Of a DNA stretch of 50,618 bases, positions 24,839-33,391 are shown in pieces (positions within the stretch are counted from its first letter, which is position 1; each line of letters starts with the position of its first letter). Under the pieces are notes generated by a model. The model worked only from the letters and a program-made list of their open reading frames with translations. It ran no database searches and had not been told where the DNA came from. Source of the stretch: Candidatus Thorarchaeota archaeon (GTDB lineage: Archaea; Asgardarchaeota; Thorarchaeia; Thorarchaeales; Thorarchaeaceae); NCBI GenBank assembly GCA_004524595.1, contig SDOA01000015.1, positions 1 through 50,618 on the forward strand, written 5' to 3'. A program made the translations under genes and the position numbers.

Positions 24839-26112
24839 AGCGTTTCACACTCCCAGGGAGGTAGCAATTTTCCGTAACGACCACCCCCACCCGATTCGTA
24901 GCGAGCTGAACCATCTCGATACGATCTAATCATAAGAGCCAATCGTTTGTTTATATTTTGGATCTCCTCTATCTTTGCGCGGGTTAGGATAAAAGTTTCA
25001 GAGCCAAGTCTTTCACGAACAGTATCATAGAGACGTATTGCACTTTTTGATCCTTCAGATTTCACTTCTAGAGCGGTCATTATGATATCTAACAGGGGGG
25101 CTATGCGCAAATATGGTGGGCGATGTTTGGGAGATTTTGAAACACCGACTCCTATAGCAGCAGCTCTATCACGTACACCCAGACGTAGAAACCTTCCATC
25201 TACAGGACATTTTACTTTTCTTTTGTGAATGTCAACAAGAATCTGTTTTGCTTCATTTTGATTGACACAGTACATATAGATGTTCAAATCATCGAAGCTA
25301 GGAGAGTCATCACCTGTTTCAATGATTAGTGTTCTTCGGCATTTTGAGCAGTACGAGAGATAGTACTTACCCAACCGAGGATTTAGCCCAACATTTAGTA
25401 AAGCCTTTCGACCGTGTTCACGCTTGATTGCTTGTTCAACTTCTTCAAAGGTTGGAGCCTCCATTTCAAAACGTACAAACTCTCTTCCTAATTTGCTGGG
25501 GCTTGGTGAGTGAGCATCACTCGAGGTTATGTATGTCAGTCGGTGCAGCTCTGGAATACAATCAGCAATTGTAGAATCAGCGGAGAGACCTAGCTCTAGG
25601 AAGTGGATATGAGGGGTTTCCTCACCATAACAGGTAGCAAGAGTTGTATGCTTATTTTCTCTGAAGATAGACCGATAAGGAGTGAATGCATGAGCAGGAC
25701 CAAGCATTCCACGAACATCGCGGACAATGCCTGCAATTTCAGCACCTGTAAGATTGACCCGTGGTCTACCACCCCATTCATCATTAAGATTTGGTGAATA
25801 GGGACTCAGATGATTTCGAAGTTCTTCAACAGCTTCAAAATCGGGAAGGAGCACGAGATGATGGATTGATTCTGTATCTTCAATTTCAACTGTAAGAATG
25901 AATGAAACAGTCTCATACTCCAAAGTATCACCCTTCTGAGTGAGATTCTGTTTAAGATGTGAAAGCCACTGAGGCTGTGTTGCATCACCCGTACCAATTA
26001 TGTGCAGACCCTTTGCTATAGCTCCCTCAGCAATCTTTGGAATTGTCATGACTTTACTCACTCCAATTGAATGGAGGGAATGAATGTGTAGGTCAGCATC
26101 ATACTGAGGCAT
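24835..26112 (-). CDS. endoQ: Endonuclease Q (PHP-type DNA repair nuclease)
   Basis: A 425-residue PHP-fold protein matching EndoQ, which nicks DNA 5' of deaminated bases (uracil, hypoxanthine) and abasic sites. The metal site is visible: ADLHIHS (D7, H9, H11), GTGDATQP (D43), later GPAHAFTP and SSDAHSPSP. After the PHP domain there is a four-Cys zinc element (CSKC, then C and CPVDG) and the EndoQ-typical LRLGVRDRAAAI and RPPYLRIAPLLDI. Length matches archaeal EndoQ (about 420). The gene ends in a 4-base overlap with the OB-fold-like gene and starts 10 bases after the dehydrogenase gene stop. Confidence 0.9.
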   Translation of the reverse strand: MPQYDADLHIHSLHSIGVSKVMTIPKIAEGAIAKGLHIIGTGDATQPQWLSHLKQNLTQKGDTLEYETVSFILTVEIEDTESIHHLVLLPDFEAVEELRNHLSPYSPNLNDEWGGRPRVNLTGAEIAGIVRDVRGMLGPAHAFTPYRSIFRENKHTTLATCYGEETPHIHFLELGLSADSTIADCIPELHRLTYITSSDAHSPSPSKLGREFVRFEMEAPTFEEVEQAIKREHGRKALLNVGLNPRLGKYYLSYCSKCRRTLIIETGDDSPSFDDLNIYMYCVNQNEAKQILVDIHKRKVKCPVDGRFLRLGVRDRAAAIGVGVSKSPKHRPPYLRIAPLLDIIMTALEVKSEGSKSAIRLYDTVRERLGSETFILTRAKIEEIQNINKRLALMIRSYRDGSARYESGGGGRYGKLLPPWECETL

Positions 26113-26122
26113 CAGAATGTCC

Positions 26123-27112
26123 TCAAATGTTGATTATTACTTTTGTAACGGATGGTTGCGATGCAAACTCAAAAGCTTTCGTTCCATCTTCAAGTCTGAA
26201 TTCTTTTGAAATGAGCTTTTTGACTTCAATACGACCCTTTGCTAATAGATCAATTGCTTCATCAAAGGGACCACGACTTGAGCCATAAATGGTGATTTCT
26301 CGATTTACTACGTTAGTGGGATTAAATGGAAATGAATGGCCGTGCATGCTCTTCAATGCGACAATGCCACCATTTCGTACAATATCAAATGCTGTTGTTA
26401 TACCATCAGTATTACCTGTAGCCTCAATAACTATCCGGGGACCTATCTCATTTGTCTTCTTCATGATTTTTGATTTCCATGAGTGTTCAATGACATCATA
26501 TGTATTTTGAAGACCGAGTTGTCTTGCGAGTCCTAGCTGCCATCTATTACGACCAATTATATGCACGTCAGCTCCACTAGCATCATATACCTGAGCTTGA
26601 AGTAGAGCAAGTTTCCCGCTTCCAATAATGACAACTGGTTCATTTTCTTTAGCTGGTGCAAGTTCAATTGTACGAAGTGCAGAGGCAAGAGGTTCTACAA
26701 ATGTGGCATCTGTGACATGTAGACCTAGAGGAAGGGGATGGATTAACTCAGCTGGAACACTGATGAACTCAGAGAGACCTCCGTCACAAGTAATGCCCAG
26801 CGTTTCTTTTAAAGCACACAGATGTCGCTGACCACTTCGACAGTACCAACAGCGTCCACAGGAGATATCAATCTCAGTTGTGACTAACATACCAGGTTCA
26901 AAATCAGGAACTGAACTCTCATGAATTGCTCCAGATATCTCATGACCTAGGACAAGTGGTAAATCAACTTCATAGTCACCTCGCCAAATTGCGAGATCAG
27001 TACCACAGATGCCAACAGCACGTACTTCAATGCGAACGTCACCAGGCATAAGAGGGGGAATTGGTGTATCAGCTATCTGAAAACCATCAGGGGTGAGCAC
27101 GAGCGATTGCAT
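26123..27112 (-). CDS. Zinc-dependent medium-chain alcohol/polyol dehydrogenase
   Basis: A 329-residue MDR-family oxidoreductase. Visible parts are the catalytic zinc region (GICGTDLAIW, GHEISGAI), the structural zinc four-Cys loop (CGRCWYCRSGQRHLC), the late catalytic Glu (FVEPLASAL) and a Rossmann nucleotide site (VVIIGSGKLALLQAQ). It resembles threonine/sorbitol dehydrogenase-like enzymes that use NAD(P). GSGKLA replaces the usual GxGxxG with a Lys and Leu at the end, and the substrate is not clear. The gene lies upstream of endoQ with a 10-base gap, so the two may be co-transcribed despite unrelated chemistry. Confidence 0.87.
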   Translation of the reverse strand: MQSLVLTPDGFQIADTPIPPLMPGDVRIEVRAVGICGTDLAIWRGDYEVDLPLVLGHEISGAIHESSVPDFEPGMLVTTEIDISCGRCWYCRSGQRHLCALKETLGITCDGGLSEFISVPAELIHPLPLGLHVTDATFVEPLASALRTIELAPAKENEPVVIIGSGKLALLQAQVYDASGADVHIIGRNRWQLGLARQLGLQNTYDVIEHSWKSKIMKKTNEIGPRIVIEATGNTDGITTAFDIVRNGGIVALKSMHGHSFPFNPTNVVNREITIYGSSRGPFDEAIDLLAKGRIEVKKLISKEFRLEDGTKAFEFASQPSVTKVIINI

Positions 27113-27294
27113 AGCACTTTACACTTTGTTACTTACTATTGAATAAACCCTTCGACCTAACCATTCTCTAACACACATCATCACCCAGATTGACTTATGT
27201 GATGACAAGGTTGTGGATGAAGATGAAAGAGAATATGTAGAACACTACACTTTACTACTAAGAGTCGATAATTATAGATGAGGTTTAGAAGAGA

Positions 27295-28191
27295 TTGAGT
27301 GTTCCAGTTGTATTTAATCGGCGTTTGGGAATGAATGAGATTAATCTGCTGTTTGATTTGATTGATAATACCGAAAGTAGTGAAGTAGTCAATCGCGATC
27401 AAGCCTCAAAATTCTTCCAGTTGGGTGAAGCAATTGCATTCATGTCATCAATTGATGACGAAGCAATTGGAGGTACCATTGTCTATAGAGATCGATCAAG
27501 ATTGGGTATGGTTCTTGCTGCAATCGGAATGAAAAAAGAATATCAAGACATCGGAATATATACTGTAATCAAATCATCACTGCCCTTTTTTAGGACTGTT
27601 GCAATAAGAGACGTTGATGTAGTTGTTTCAGAAAGACCAATGGAAAACAACTTAGGATTCCCTTTGTGTTTTTGTCTACCTTCTTGGACAACATCAGTCC
27701 TTGAGAGAATTGGATTTGTCAAACAACAGGAACTTTTCAGCTGTACTCTAAAGATTGGTCCAGAAGACGCGTCTAATCATAAAGAGATACAATGGGATAG
27801 TAAACCAAACTTTGAAGGAGCTAGGTCACTCATTTGGGATGAGGGAAAGACCTTGGGGTTGATGAACTCTTTAGTGTGGATGTCACTTGATTTTGCGGCT
27901 CATACAAAGACTTTGCGTACTCTAACAGATGAGAATGCAACGAAATTCATTATTAGTATATATGATTCTGAGGGAATAGCTATAGTTGGAACATTAGCTG
28001 CAAAAGAGAATTTCTGGGTAAGCGATAAGGCTTCAAACATTCTTGCTTCGACTATTAAAGAAACAAGGGCACTAGATATCAGATTCCCTCTCATTGGGAA
28101 AGGTCAGATAGAGATGTTGAAAACCGTGACAGAGGAAATAGGAGGGTTTCTTAAGAAGGAATCAATAACACTTATGCGGAGAAGACTCTAA
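27295..28191 (+). CDS. GNAT-like acyltransferase-fold protein
   Basis: A 298-residue protein that looks like two acetyltransferase-like halves. The N-terminal half (AIGGTIVYRDRSRLGMVLAAIGMKKEYQDIGIYTVIKSSL) has the strand-strand-helix pattern of a GNAT core, with KKEYQDIGIYTVI in the acetyl-CoA-binding position, although the usual R/Q-x-x-G-x-G/A is degenerate. The C-terminal half is less clear. The start is a TTG at 27295 with GAGGT 10 bases before it; the next in-frame ATG is at 27331. Function is uncertain; an N-acyltransferase is only a guess. It leads a run toward the metallo-beta-lactamase gene. Confidence 0.5.
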   Translation: MSVPVVFNRRLGMNEINLLFDLIDNTESSEVVNRDQASKFFQLGEAIAFMSSIDDEAIGGTIVYRDRSRLGMVLAAIGMKKEYQDIGIYTVIKSSLPFFRTVAIRDVDVVVSERPMENNLGFPLCFCLPSWTTSVLERIGFVKQQELFSCTLKIGPEDASNHKEIQWDSKPNFEGARSLIWDEGKTLGLMNSLVWMSLDFAAHTKTLRTLTDENATKFIISIYDSEGIAIVGTLAAKENFWVSDKASNILASTIKETRALDIRFPLIGKGQIEMLKTVTEEIGGFLKKESITLMRRRL

Positions 28192-28249
28192 CCAATATTT
28201 GTAGGAAACCCTTTTGTTGTGACTGAGTAGTCATCCTAGAGGTCATTGC

Positions 28250-29254
28250 ATGTCCACTCTGATTGTGAGAAAAGTCGGCAGCGGCTTTTTTATCGAATAT
28301 GGTGATGTCCGCTTAGCACTAGATACTGGCATTAAAGGTGAAACCACCTTACTATCACACTCGCATTCAGATCACATTAGTGGATTAACAAATGCGGATC
28401 ATATTATCGCAACAAAGGAAACGTTTGATACGTGGGACGCAAGAAGTAACAATTCCTTCAGCAATAAGACAGGGATTAAGATAGGTGATATGTTCGGTCA
28501 GATTGGCGTAAACATTACAGCCCTGAATGCAGGTCATGTGTTAGGTTCAACAATGTTCCTCATGCAATTCAATGATGGTCTGAAAGTTCTTTACACTGGC
28601 GATTTTAACAATGTGGATAGCCTTGTTCATACTGCTGCAAAACCTGTCGAAGCGGATGTACTTATTACAGAGGCAACCTATGGAAAACCAGAATGGATCT
28701 TTCCAGAGAGAAAAGGGGTGTATCATAATATCCTTGATACAGCAACAACAATAATGGATAATGGAAGAATCCCTGTTTTTAATGCGTACTCATTAGGAAA
28801 AGCACAGGAAGCAATTGCACTCCTTCAAAGTGGAGGATTTCGTGTCATCACAGGAAATTCAAGCATTGATAATGTCTGTCATGTCTATAAGAAACATGGA
28901 GCTGATCTTAGACACTATTCCCTGCGTTCTCAGGATATTGATGAGATGTTAAAATCGGGAGCTGTTGTTGTCAGCTCATCAATCAAGCACACAATCCAGA
29001 ACTTGCAGAGGATTCAAGACAAGAGAATAGCTAAGTACTTCGAAGAGCACATGGAATTATACAGCCTATCAGGTTGGACACTTGGTAAATTCAGAGAGAG
29101 GGGATTCCCATTGAGTGCGCATACTGATTACTCTGGATTGATTGAGTTTGCCAAAAGAGTAAATCCAAGAGTTGCCTATGTTTTTACAGGTAATGCTCGA
29201 GAATTCTCGATACATCTTTCAGAAGAAGGTGTCAATGCAGTCCCCTTGGAATAG
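28250..29254 (+). CDS. Metallo-beta-lactamase-fold RNA-processing/exonuclease-like protein
   Basis: A 334-residue protein of the YSH1/CPSF-like (COG1236-type) group. Metal-binding motifs are SHSHSDH (H37, H39, D41, H42), GHVLGS (His near residue 99), YTGDF and a late SAHTDYSG that matches the His-motif of beta-CASP-like nucleases. Length is shorter than full beta-CASP RNases (about 420 or more) and closer to the small archaeal and ligase-associated exonuclease-like members. GAGGTCAT lies about 5-7 bases before the ATG. It shares a neighbourhood with the ASH-Ski2 helicase, whose family is known to associate with RNase J in Thermococcales, but a link here is inference. Confidence 0.85.
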   Translation: MSTLIVRKVGSGFFIEYGDVRLALDTGIKGETTLLSHSHSDHISGLTNADHIIATKETFDTWDARSNNSFSNKTGIKIGDMFGQIGVNITALNAGHVLGSTMFLMQFNDGLKVLYTGDFNNVDSLVHTAAKPVEADVLITEATYGKPEWIFPERKGVYHNILDTATTIMDNGRIPVFNAYSLGKAQEAIALLQSGGFRVITGNSSIDNVCHVYKKHGADLRHYSLRSQDIDEMLKSGAVVVSSSIKHTIQNLQRIQDKRIAKYFEEHMELYSLSGWTLGKFRERGFPLSAHTDYSGLIEFAKRVNPRVAYVFTGNAREFSIHLSEEGVNAVPLE

Positions 29255-29263
29255 GTGAGTATC

Positions 29264-29818
29264 ATGGAAGATCATATGTCTGAAATGGTTGAACCAGTAC
29301 ACGCAGAATCATTCTTTTCTGTTTCACAGACAGGAGAGATTCATGAACGTCTTAATTTTGAATATCTTGACCTGAGCAATTATTATCGAAAAGTGATTAG
29401 GGATGAAGACCTCCTCGCACAAGAAGTAGAGAAACTTGTGAGTAATATGCAATTCTTTTTAGATAAGGAGAGAGTAGAGATCAATGGTGAGAGAACAAGG
29501 TCTCAAGTTGATTATTGTGATATCTACCTCAAAGGAGATACAGAGGTAGTATCCATTATGTACCTCATTGACTTTGCTGGGCGATTTGATAAAGGAGATA
29601 ACACAATAGAAACTTGGTTGGAAGAGGAAGTAGCACCCTATGATTTTGAAATAATTTGGAGATTTCCAATCGGTACAAAAATCACTGAAGTAGAAACAAA
29701 TCTAGAATTTGAGATCTATGAAGATATAATCAGCCTTTGGGCCATGGAAGGAGATGAGGTCGGAGGATATGAGAAATTGGTCTTTGAATTTCCCAAAGTA
29801 GTTCTCGACACCAGGTGA
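29264..29818 (+). CDS. Hypothetical acidic protein
   Basis: About 184 residues, strongly acidic, mixed alpha/beta, with no membrane helix, signal peptide or Cys motif. Recognisable stretches are DIYLKGDTEVVSIMYLIDFAGRF and WRFPIGTKITEVETNLEFEIYEDIISLW; I cannot place them in a family. The frame is also open from a GTG at 29255 right after the previous stop, but ATG 29264 has GGTGA 5 bases before it. It lies between the MBL gene and the DUF131 gene, with gaps of 9 and 6 bases, so the three are probably one operon. Confidence 0.68.
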   Translation: MEDHMSEMVEPVHAESFFSVSQTGEIHERLNFEYLDLSNYYRKVIRDEDLLAQEVEKLVSNMQFFLDKERVEINGERTRSQVDYCDIYLKGDTEVVSIMYLIDFAGRFDKGDNTIETWLEEEVAPYDFEIIWRFPIGTKITEVETNLEFEIYEDIISLWAMEGDEVGGYEKLVFEFPKVVLDTR

Positions 29819-29824
29819 ATTGAC

Positions 29825-30076
29825 ATGCAGTTCATAGGATTATTGCAGTTACTGGGTTGGATCTCGATAATCTTCGGAATCCTCATTCTATGCATGGCAT
29901 TTATGAAGATGACAAATACATCGGAAACTGGAGGATATGAAACTAAAACAGAAAGTAAGGGTGTTATTCTCATTGGACCAATTCCAATTGTCTGGGGTTA
30001 TGGAAAGAGAGGGTGGTTGATTGCGGGAATTATCGGGATTATTCTCTTCATTGTTCTGTTATTAGTTTTCAATTAA
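29825..30076 (+). CDS. DUF131-family small membrane protein
   Basis: An 83-residue protein with two helices (about 5-25 and 62-81) and between them the segment SKGVILIGPIPIVWGYGKRG, the hallmark of the archaeal DUF131 (TIGR00304) family. The function of that family is unknown. The ATG lies 6 bases after the upstream stop. Its TAA stop shares the palindrome TTAA (30073-30076) with the stop of the convergent Zn-finger gene, so the two reading frames overlap there. Confidence 0.84.
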   Translation: MQFIGLLQLLGWISIIFGILILCMAFMKMTNTSETGGYETKTESKGVILIGPIPIVWGYGKRGWLIAGIIGIILFIVLLLVFN

Positions 30077-30330
30077 CCACTCCAACCACACTCAGGACAG
30101 AACTTACTTCCCGCCAATGTTCTTACGACTTTCCCATTCATGATGCACTCAGGACAAATGTTCAGTGGTTTATTACAGGTTGGACAAATTGTTCTCTTAT
30201 TGAGGTCTCGAATGCACCATATAGTCCCGCAGGTGTGACACTTAATCGCATGGTCAAGACAGTACTCATTTCGGCAGTGGTCACACTTGATTTTTGCTTT
30301 TTCGCGACATACAGTACATGATTTGACCAT
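30073..30330 (-). CDS. B-box/LIM-like multi-zinc-finger protein
   Basis: An 85-residue Cys-rich protein. Several CxxC knuckles follow each other: CTVC, CDHC, a C-x-D-H (CLDH), CHTC, CIRD, CPTC, CPEC and a final CPECGWSG. The first half, with C-x2-C-x7-C-x2-C-x4-C-x2-H, resembles a B-box or AN1-type zinc finger, otherwise mostly seen in eukaryotes; the rest looks like zinc ribbons. The frame extends to an ATG at 30366, but ATG 30330 has GAGG 7 bases upstream. Its stop overlaps the convergent DUF131 gene. A scaffold or nucleic-acid-binding role is plausible. Confidence 0.72.
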   Translation of the reverse strand: MVKSCTVCREKAKIKCDHCRNEYCLDHAIKCHTCGTIWCIRDLNKRTICPTCNKPLNICPECIMNGKVVRTLAGSKFCPECGWSG

Positions 30331-30441
30331 TTCTAACCCTCGTAATAGTGCCGTTAGCATCTCCAAATAAGTCTAATCCCATGTATGTTAGTAATACACA
30401 AGCCATACCAAGTCTCATAGACTAATGAGATACTGAAAATA

Positions 30442-30705
30442 ATGGAGAGATCTCAAGTGATCTTCATGTGTATGAATTGTGGAAAGACATCAGCAGATAT
30501 TGACATGGTTCTTCAAGGACAATGCAGTTGTGGATGCACTCATTTTCATCTTGTTTCAGAAGACCGTTCCGAGTTACCACCAGCACTGAATAACAAAGAA
30601 ACAATCCGAAGAGACCTCCATAAATGGATTGATCTTAATCTGGATTCAATGCCACCTGAGCATGTAGGAAATATAAGAGTACTATTCGAAATTGATAATG
30701 AATAA
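30442..30705 (+). CDS. Archaeal Zn-ribbon protein (COG3364/DUF2072-like)
   Basis: An 87-residue protein with one zinc ribbon at the N terminus (CMNCGKTSADIDMVLQG, then CSCGCTHFHLV), followed by a helical tail (ETIRRDLHKWIDLNLDSMP, NIRVLFEIDNE). This is the layout of the archaeal Zn-ribbon family COG3364/DUF2072, whose function is poorly known. No clear ribosome site precedes the ATG, so the message may be leaderless. It is convergent with the helicase gene, with stops one base apart. Confidence 0.72.
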   Translation: MERSQVIFMCMNCGKTSADIDMVLQGQCSCGCTHFHLVSEDRSELPPALNNKETIRRDLHKWIDLNLDSMPPEHVGNIRVLFEIDNE

Positions 30706-30706
30706 G

Positions 30707-33340
30707 TTAGTCAGTAGTTGATTCATTGGTCTCTTCTTTGTCAAGAGGGCGTTCTATTCGTGCAATTTGACTATTAATCTCAACACTCAAATCGGTTTTG
30801 CCTGCAACATCAGCTATTCTCTGAACAGCTCGTAGACCATGAATCAAGGAGTCCAGCCAAGAGAAGATGTCACCAGGGTATGCCCACAATTCAAAAGAAT
30901 CGTGGAGTCGTGTGGCTAGACCAGAAGGATTCATTCCTTGTTTTCTGTACTCGATTAACCAACGACCTAGTTTGATCTTAGCATGGTCGCATTCTGGAAA
31001 ATCCCTGCAACCGCAGTTGAAGAACGTTGTTGTCCACTTTCCGAATACTTCGAATACCCATTGAGGTAATCTACCAGCTCCACTCTGTGGCTTGCTTAAA
31101 TCACTAATCTCTGTGAAGACTCCGGAAAACAATCTTGTTGGCATATGAGTGCGATATGCTGCATTGATCTCTTCCTGTAATTTATTGCTTAGATACACGT
31201 TCTCAAACGGTTCCAGCATTATGGCAATATCAAGCACATCATAAGATGCGGTCAATTTCATAACTTCAAGACCCATACTCGGAGTCAAGAAAGAGAGTGA
31301 TGTAGCACGTCCAAGTTCTGTTGGATACACACCTCCTTCTTTTACACGAATCATATGGGTCTTAACAAGATGCTTCAAAGCTTCAGAAGGAGGTACTGAC
31401 ATCGAAAGCATTCTCATGTAAGTCCGTGCAACTGCTTTTAGGTCCACTAACCCTGTAGAACAGATTGTGGCTAAGATTTGTTCAGCACTTGTTTCTTTAT
31501 CTGCAAATGGCTCTACATCTTCAATTATTCCATTTAGCAAACGAACAGCAACTTCATCCTCATACCCATCTTGACCACTATGATATTTTTTCTCAGGTTC
31601 TACAAGCATATAGACTCGGCCGCGATCGTGTTTTCCAAGCCTACCAGCACGACCTAGCATCTGTTCGAATTCAGCTGTTGATAACCAGTCTGCACCCATT
31701 GCTAGAGATTCAAAGATTACTTGAGATGCAGGCAAATCGACTCCAGCCCCAAGAGCTGCTGTTGTGACCACACAAGCATAACGTTGTTTTTCATAAGAGG
31801 CTTCGATACTTCTTCGTTTCATGTATGAGAGACCACCATGATACACTGCACAAGATACTCCGTGTTCTCTCAACCAATCACTCAGCGCATGTGCGCGTCT
31901 ACGAGAATATGTAAATACAATTGATTGACCTTTGTTACCATGACTACTGATGTGTCTAAATTCCTCATTAACAAGACGACGTATTATGTTTCTCTTTTCC
32001 TCATCACTACGAGCAAAGACAAGATGACGTTCAAGAGGCACCGGTCGCCCTTCATATTCGACCAGTATGAATCCCAATTCTTTTGCTAGATTTTCTGGAG
32101 TTCCCACTGTTGCAGATAGAGCAATATACTGTGCTTTTGGATAATGAAATCTCATTCGCGTGATTATTCCGTCTAATTCAGGGCCTCTCTCAGGATCCGC
32201 AAGATTCTGAATCTCGTCAATGATGATAGTTTTAACCTCACCCAAGTCTGAGAGGTTTCCAGATCTGAAGATTAGATCAAGAGCTTCATAGGTTGCGCAA
32301 ATGATGCCTGCTTTTGAGATGTCAGTATCTACAATTGGCTTACCCTCCTTTCCCACATCAAGTCGGGACATTCCAACTTTGATGCCGGTTCTAAGTCCAA
32401 GGGAACGATATCGTTTCCTGAACTGATTGTACTTTTCATTTGTCAGAGCAACGAGTGGAGACATGTATATCATTTTTCCCCCATTCATTGCTTTTGGGAT
32501 CCCAGCAAGCTCACCAAGCAAGGTTTTACCAGATGATGTTGACGAAACTATCAATAGATTTGCATTTTTGAATAATCCTGTTTCAATAGTCTTCACTTGA
32601 ATGGGCAGCAAGCCTTCTAAACCGCTTTCTAGAAGTATTTTCTTAAAATTATCAGGAATCGGTAAATCTTGAACGTCTTTCTTCTGGAAATGCTCAGGTG
32701 CGGCAATTGTATCAATTAGAGTCAAATCAGTTTCCTTTGTTGGGTCAAATCCCGGAGTGAGCATTTCGATTATACGAGGTACAGATTTGACACGAGAGAC
32801 CTGACGCTCAATTTGATTCATCATTGCTCGTGACATTTTGATGCCAAGTGTTCGTAACTCGGTCTTTAGATCAGCTTGTCCACAGGATAAACAGGTCACT
32901 TGATTTACTGTAAGTTTTACAGCATTCCGTTTTGTAAGGATGGTAAGCCTATCATCTCGAAGACAATGTTGACATGTATGCACAACCCGAGGTTCTGGCG
33001 TTTCCAATCTTTTTAGAAGGTCTTTCAAATCATTGATGAAATCTGGTGTCTGTTCAATCGGAATTATAATACCCTTTGCCTTTCTTAGAACATCATGAGC
33101 TTCTTTTTGTTGATAATAAATGGGTTTGTTGTATTTCACAAACCAGAACCGTTTGATCTCTAACAGTCCTGATTCTCGATAACCAAACTCAATCATTCCA
33201 CCAAGTGTTGAGCGCTGACGATCCCTTAATACGTCTGAAAAGATATCAATCCTTGTTGAGAACTCCTGTTTTGTTGCTCTCAAAACAATTACATAGGATT
33301 TTGATAGACGCTTCTGAATATCAGCATCAGCTACTTCCAA
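30707..33340 (-). CDS. ASH-Ski2-type superfamily 2 helicase
   Basis: An 877-residue helicase of the archaeal Ski2-like group (COG1202). An N-terminal domain carries a zinc motif (C123, C126, C150, C153), then the Q-motif region, Walker A SSTSSGKT (ending K272, T273), a DEIQ box (375-378) in place of DEAH, SAT in LSATVGTP and motif VI in QMLGRAGRLG. Beyond that is a winged-helix/ratchet region and a C-terminal Cys cluster (CGCRDFPECDH). In Thermococcales, ASH-Ski2 binds RNase J and works in RNA turnover. The gene is last in an apparent operon with two unknown genes (33392, 34168). Confidence 0.92.
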   Translation of the reverse strand: MEVADADIQKRLSKSYVIVLRATKQEFSTRIDIFSDVLRDRQRSTLGGMIEFGYRESGLLEIKRFWFVKYNKPIYYQQKEAHDVLRKAKGIIIPIEQTPDFINDLKDLLKRLETPEPRVVHTCQHCLRDDRLTILTKRNAVKLTVNQVTCLSCGQADLKTELRTLGIKMSRAMMNQIERQVSRVKSVPRIIEMLTPGFDPTKETDLTLIDTIAAPEHFQKKDVQDLPIPDNFKKILLESGLEGLLPIQVKTIETGLFKNANLLIVSSTSSGKTLLGELAGIPKAMNGGKMIYMSPLVALTNEKYNQFRKRYRSLGLRTGIKVGMSRLDVGKEGKPIVDTDISKAGIICATYEALDLIFRSGNLSDLGEVKTIIIDEIQNLADPERGPELDGIITRMRFHYPKAQYIALSATVGTPENLAKELGFILVEYEGRPVPLERHLVFARSDEEKRNIIRRLVNEEFRHISSHGNKGQSIVFTYSRRRAHALSDWLREHGVSCAVYHGGLSYMKRRSIEASYEKQRYACVVTTAALGAGVDLPASQVIFESLAMGADWLSTAEFEQMLGRAGRLGKHDRGRVYMLVEPEKKYHSGQDGYEDEVAVRLLNGIIEDVEPFADKETSAEQILATICSTGLVDLKAVARTYMRMLSMSVPPSEALKHLVKTHMIRVKEGGVYPTELGRATSLSFLTPSMGLEVMKLTASYDVLDIAIMLEPFENVYLSNKLQEEINAAYRTHMPTRLFSGVFTEISDLSKPQSGAGRLPQWVFEVFGKWTTTFFNCGCRDFPECDHAKIKLGRWLIEYRKQGMNPSGLATRLHDSFELWAYPGDIFSWLDSLIHGLRAVQRIADVAGKTDLSVEINSQIARIERPLDKEETNESTTD

Positions 33341-33391
33341 CGAGTTACCTCATTAAAAAAAAATCAAATCAGTACAAGACACTTGTGGTTG

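Noticed and set aside
27178..27205. TCATCAC...GTGATGA inverted repeat before the 27295 gene
   Set aside because: Arms are only 7 bases with a 14-base spacer in a long AT-rich gap, which is not clearly above chance.
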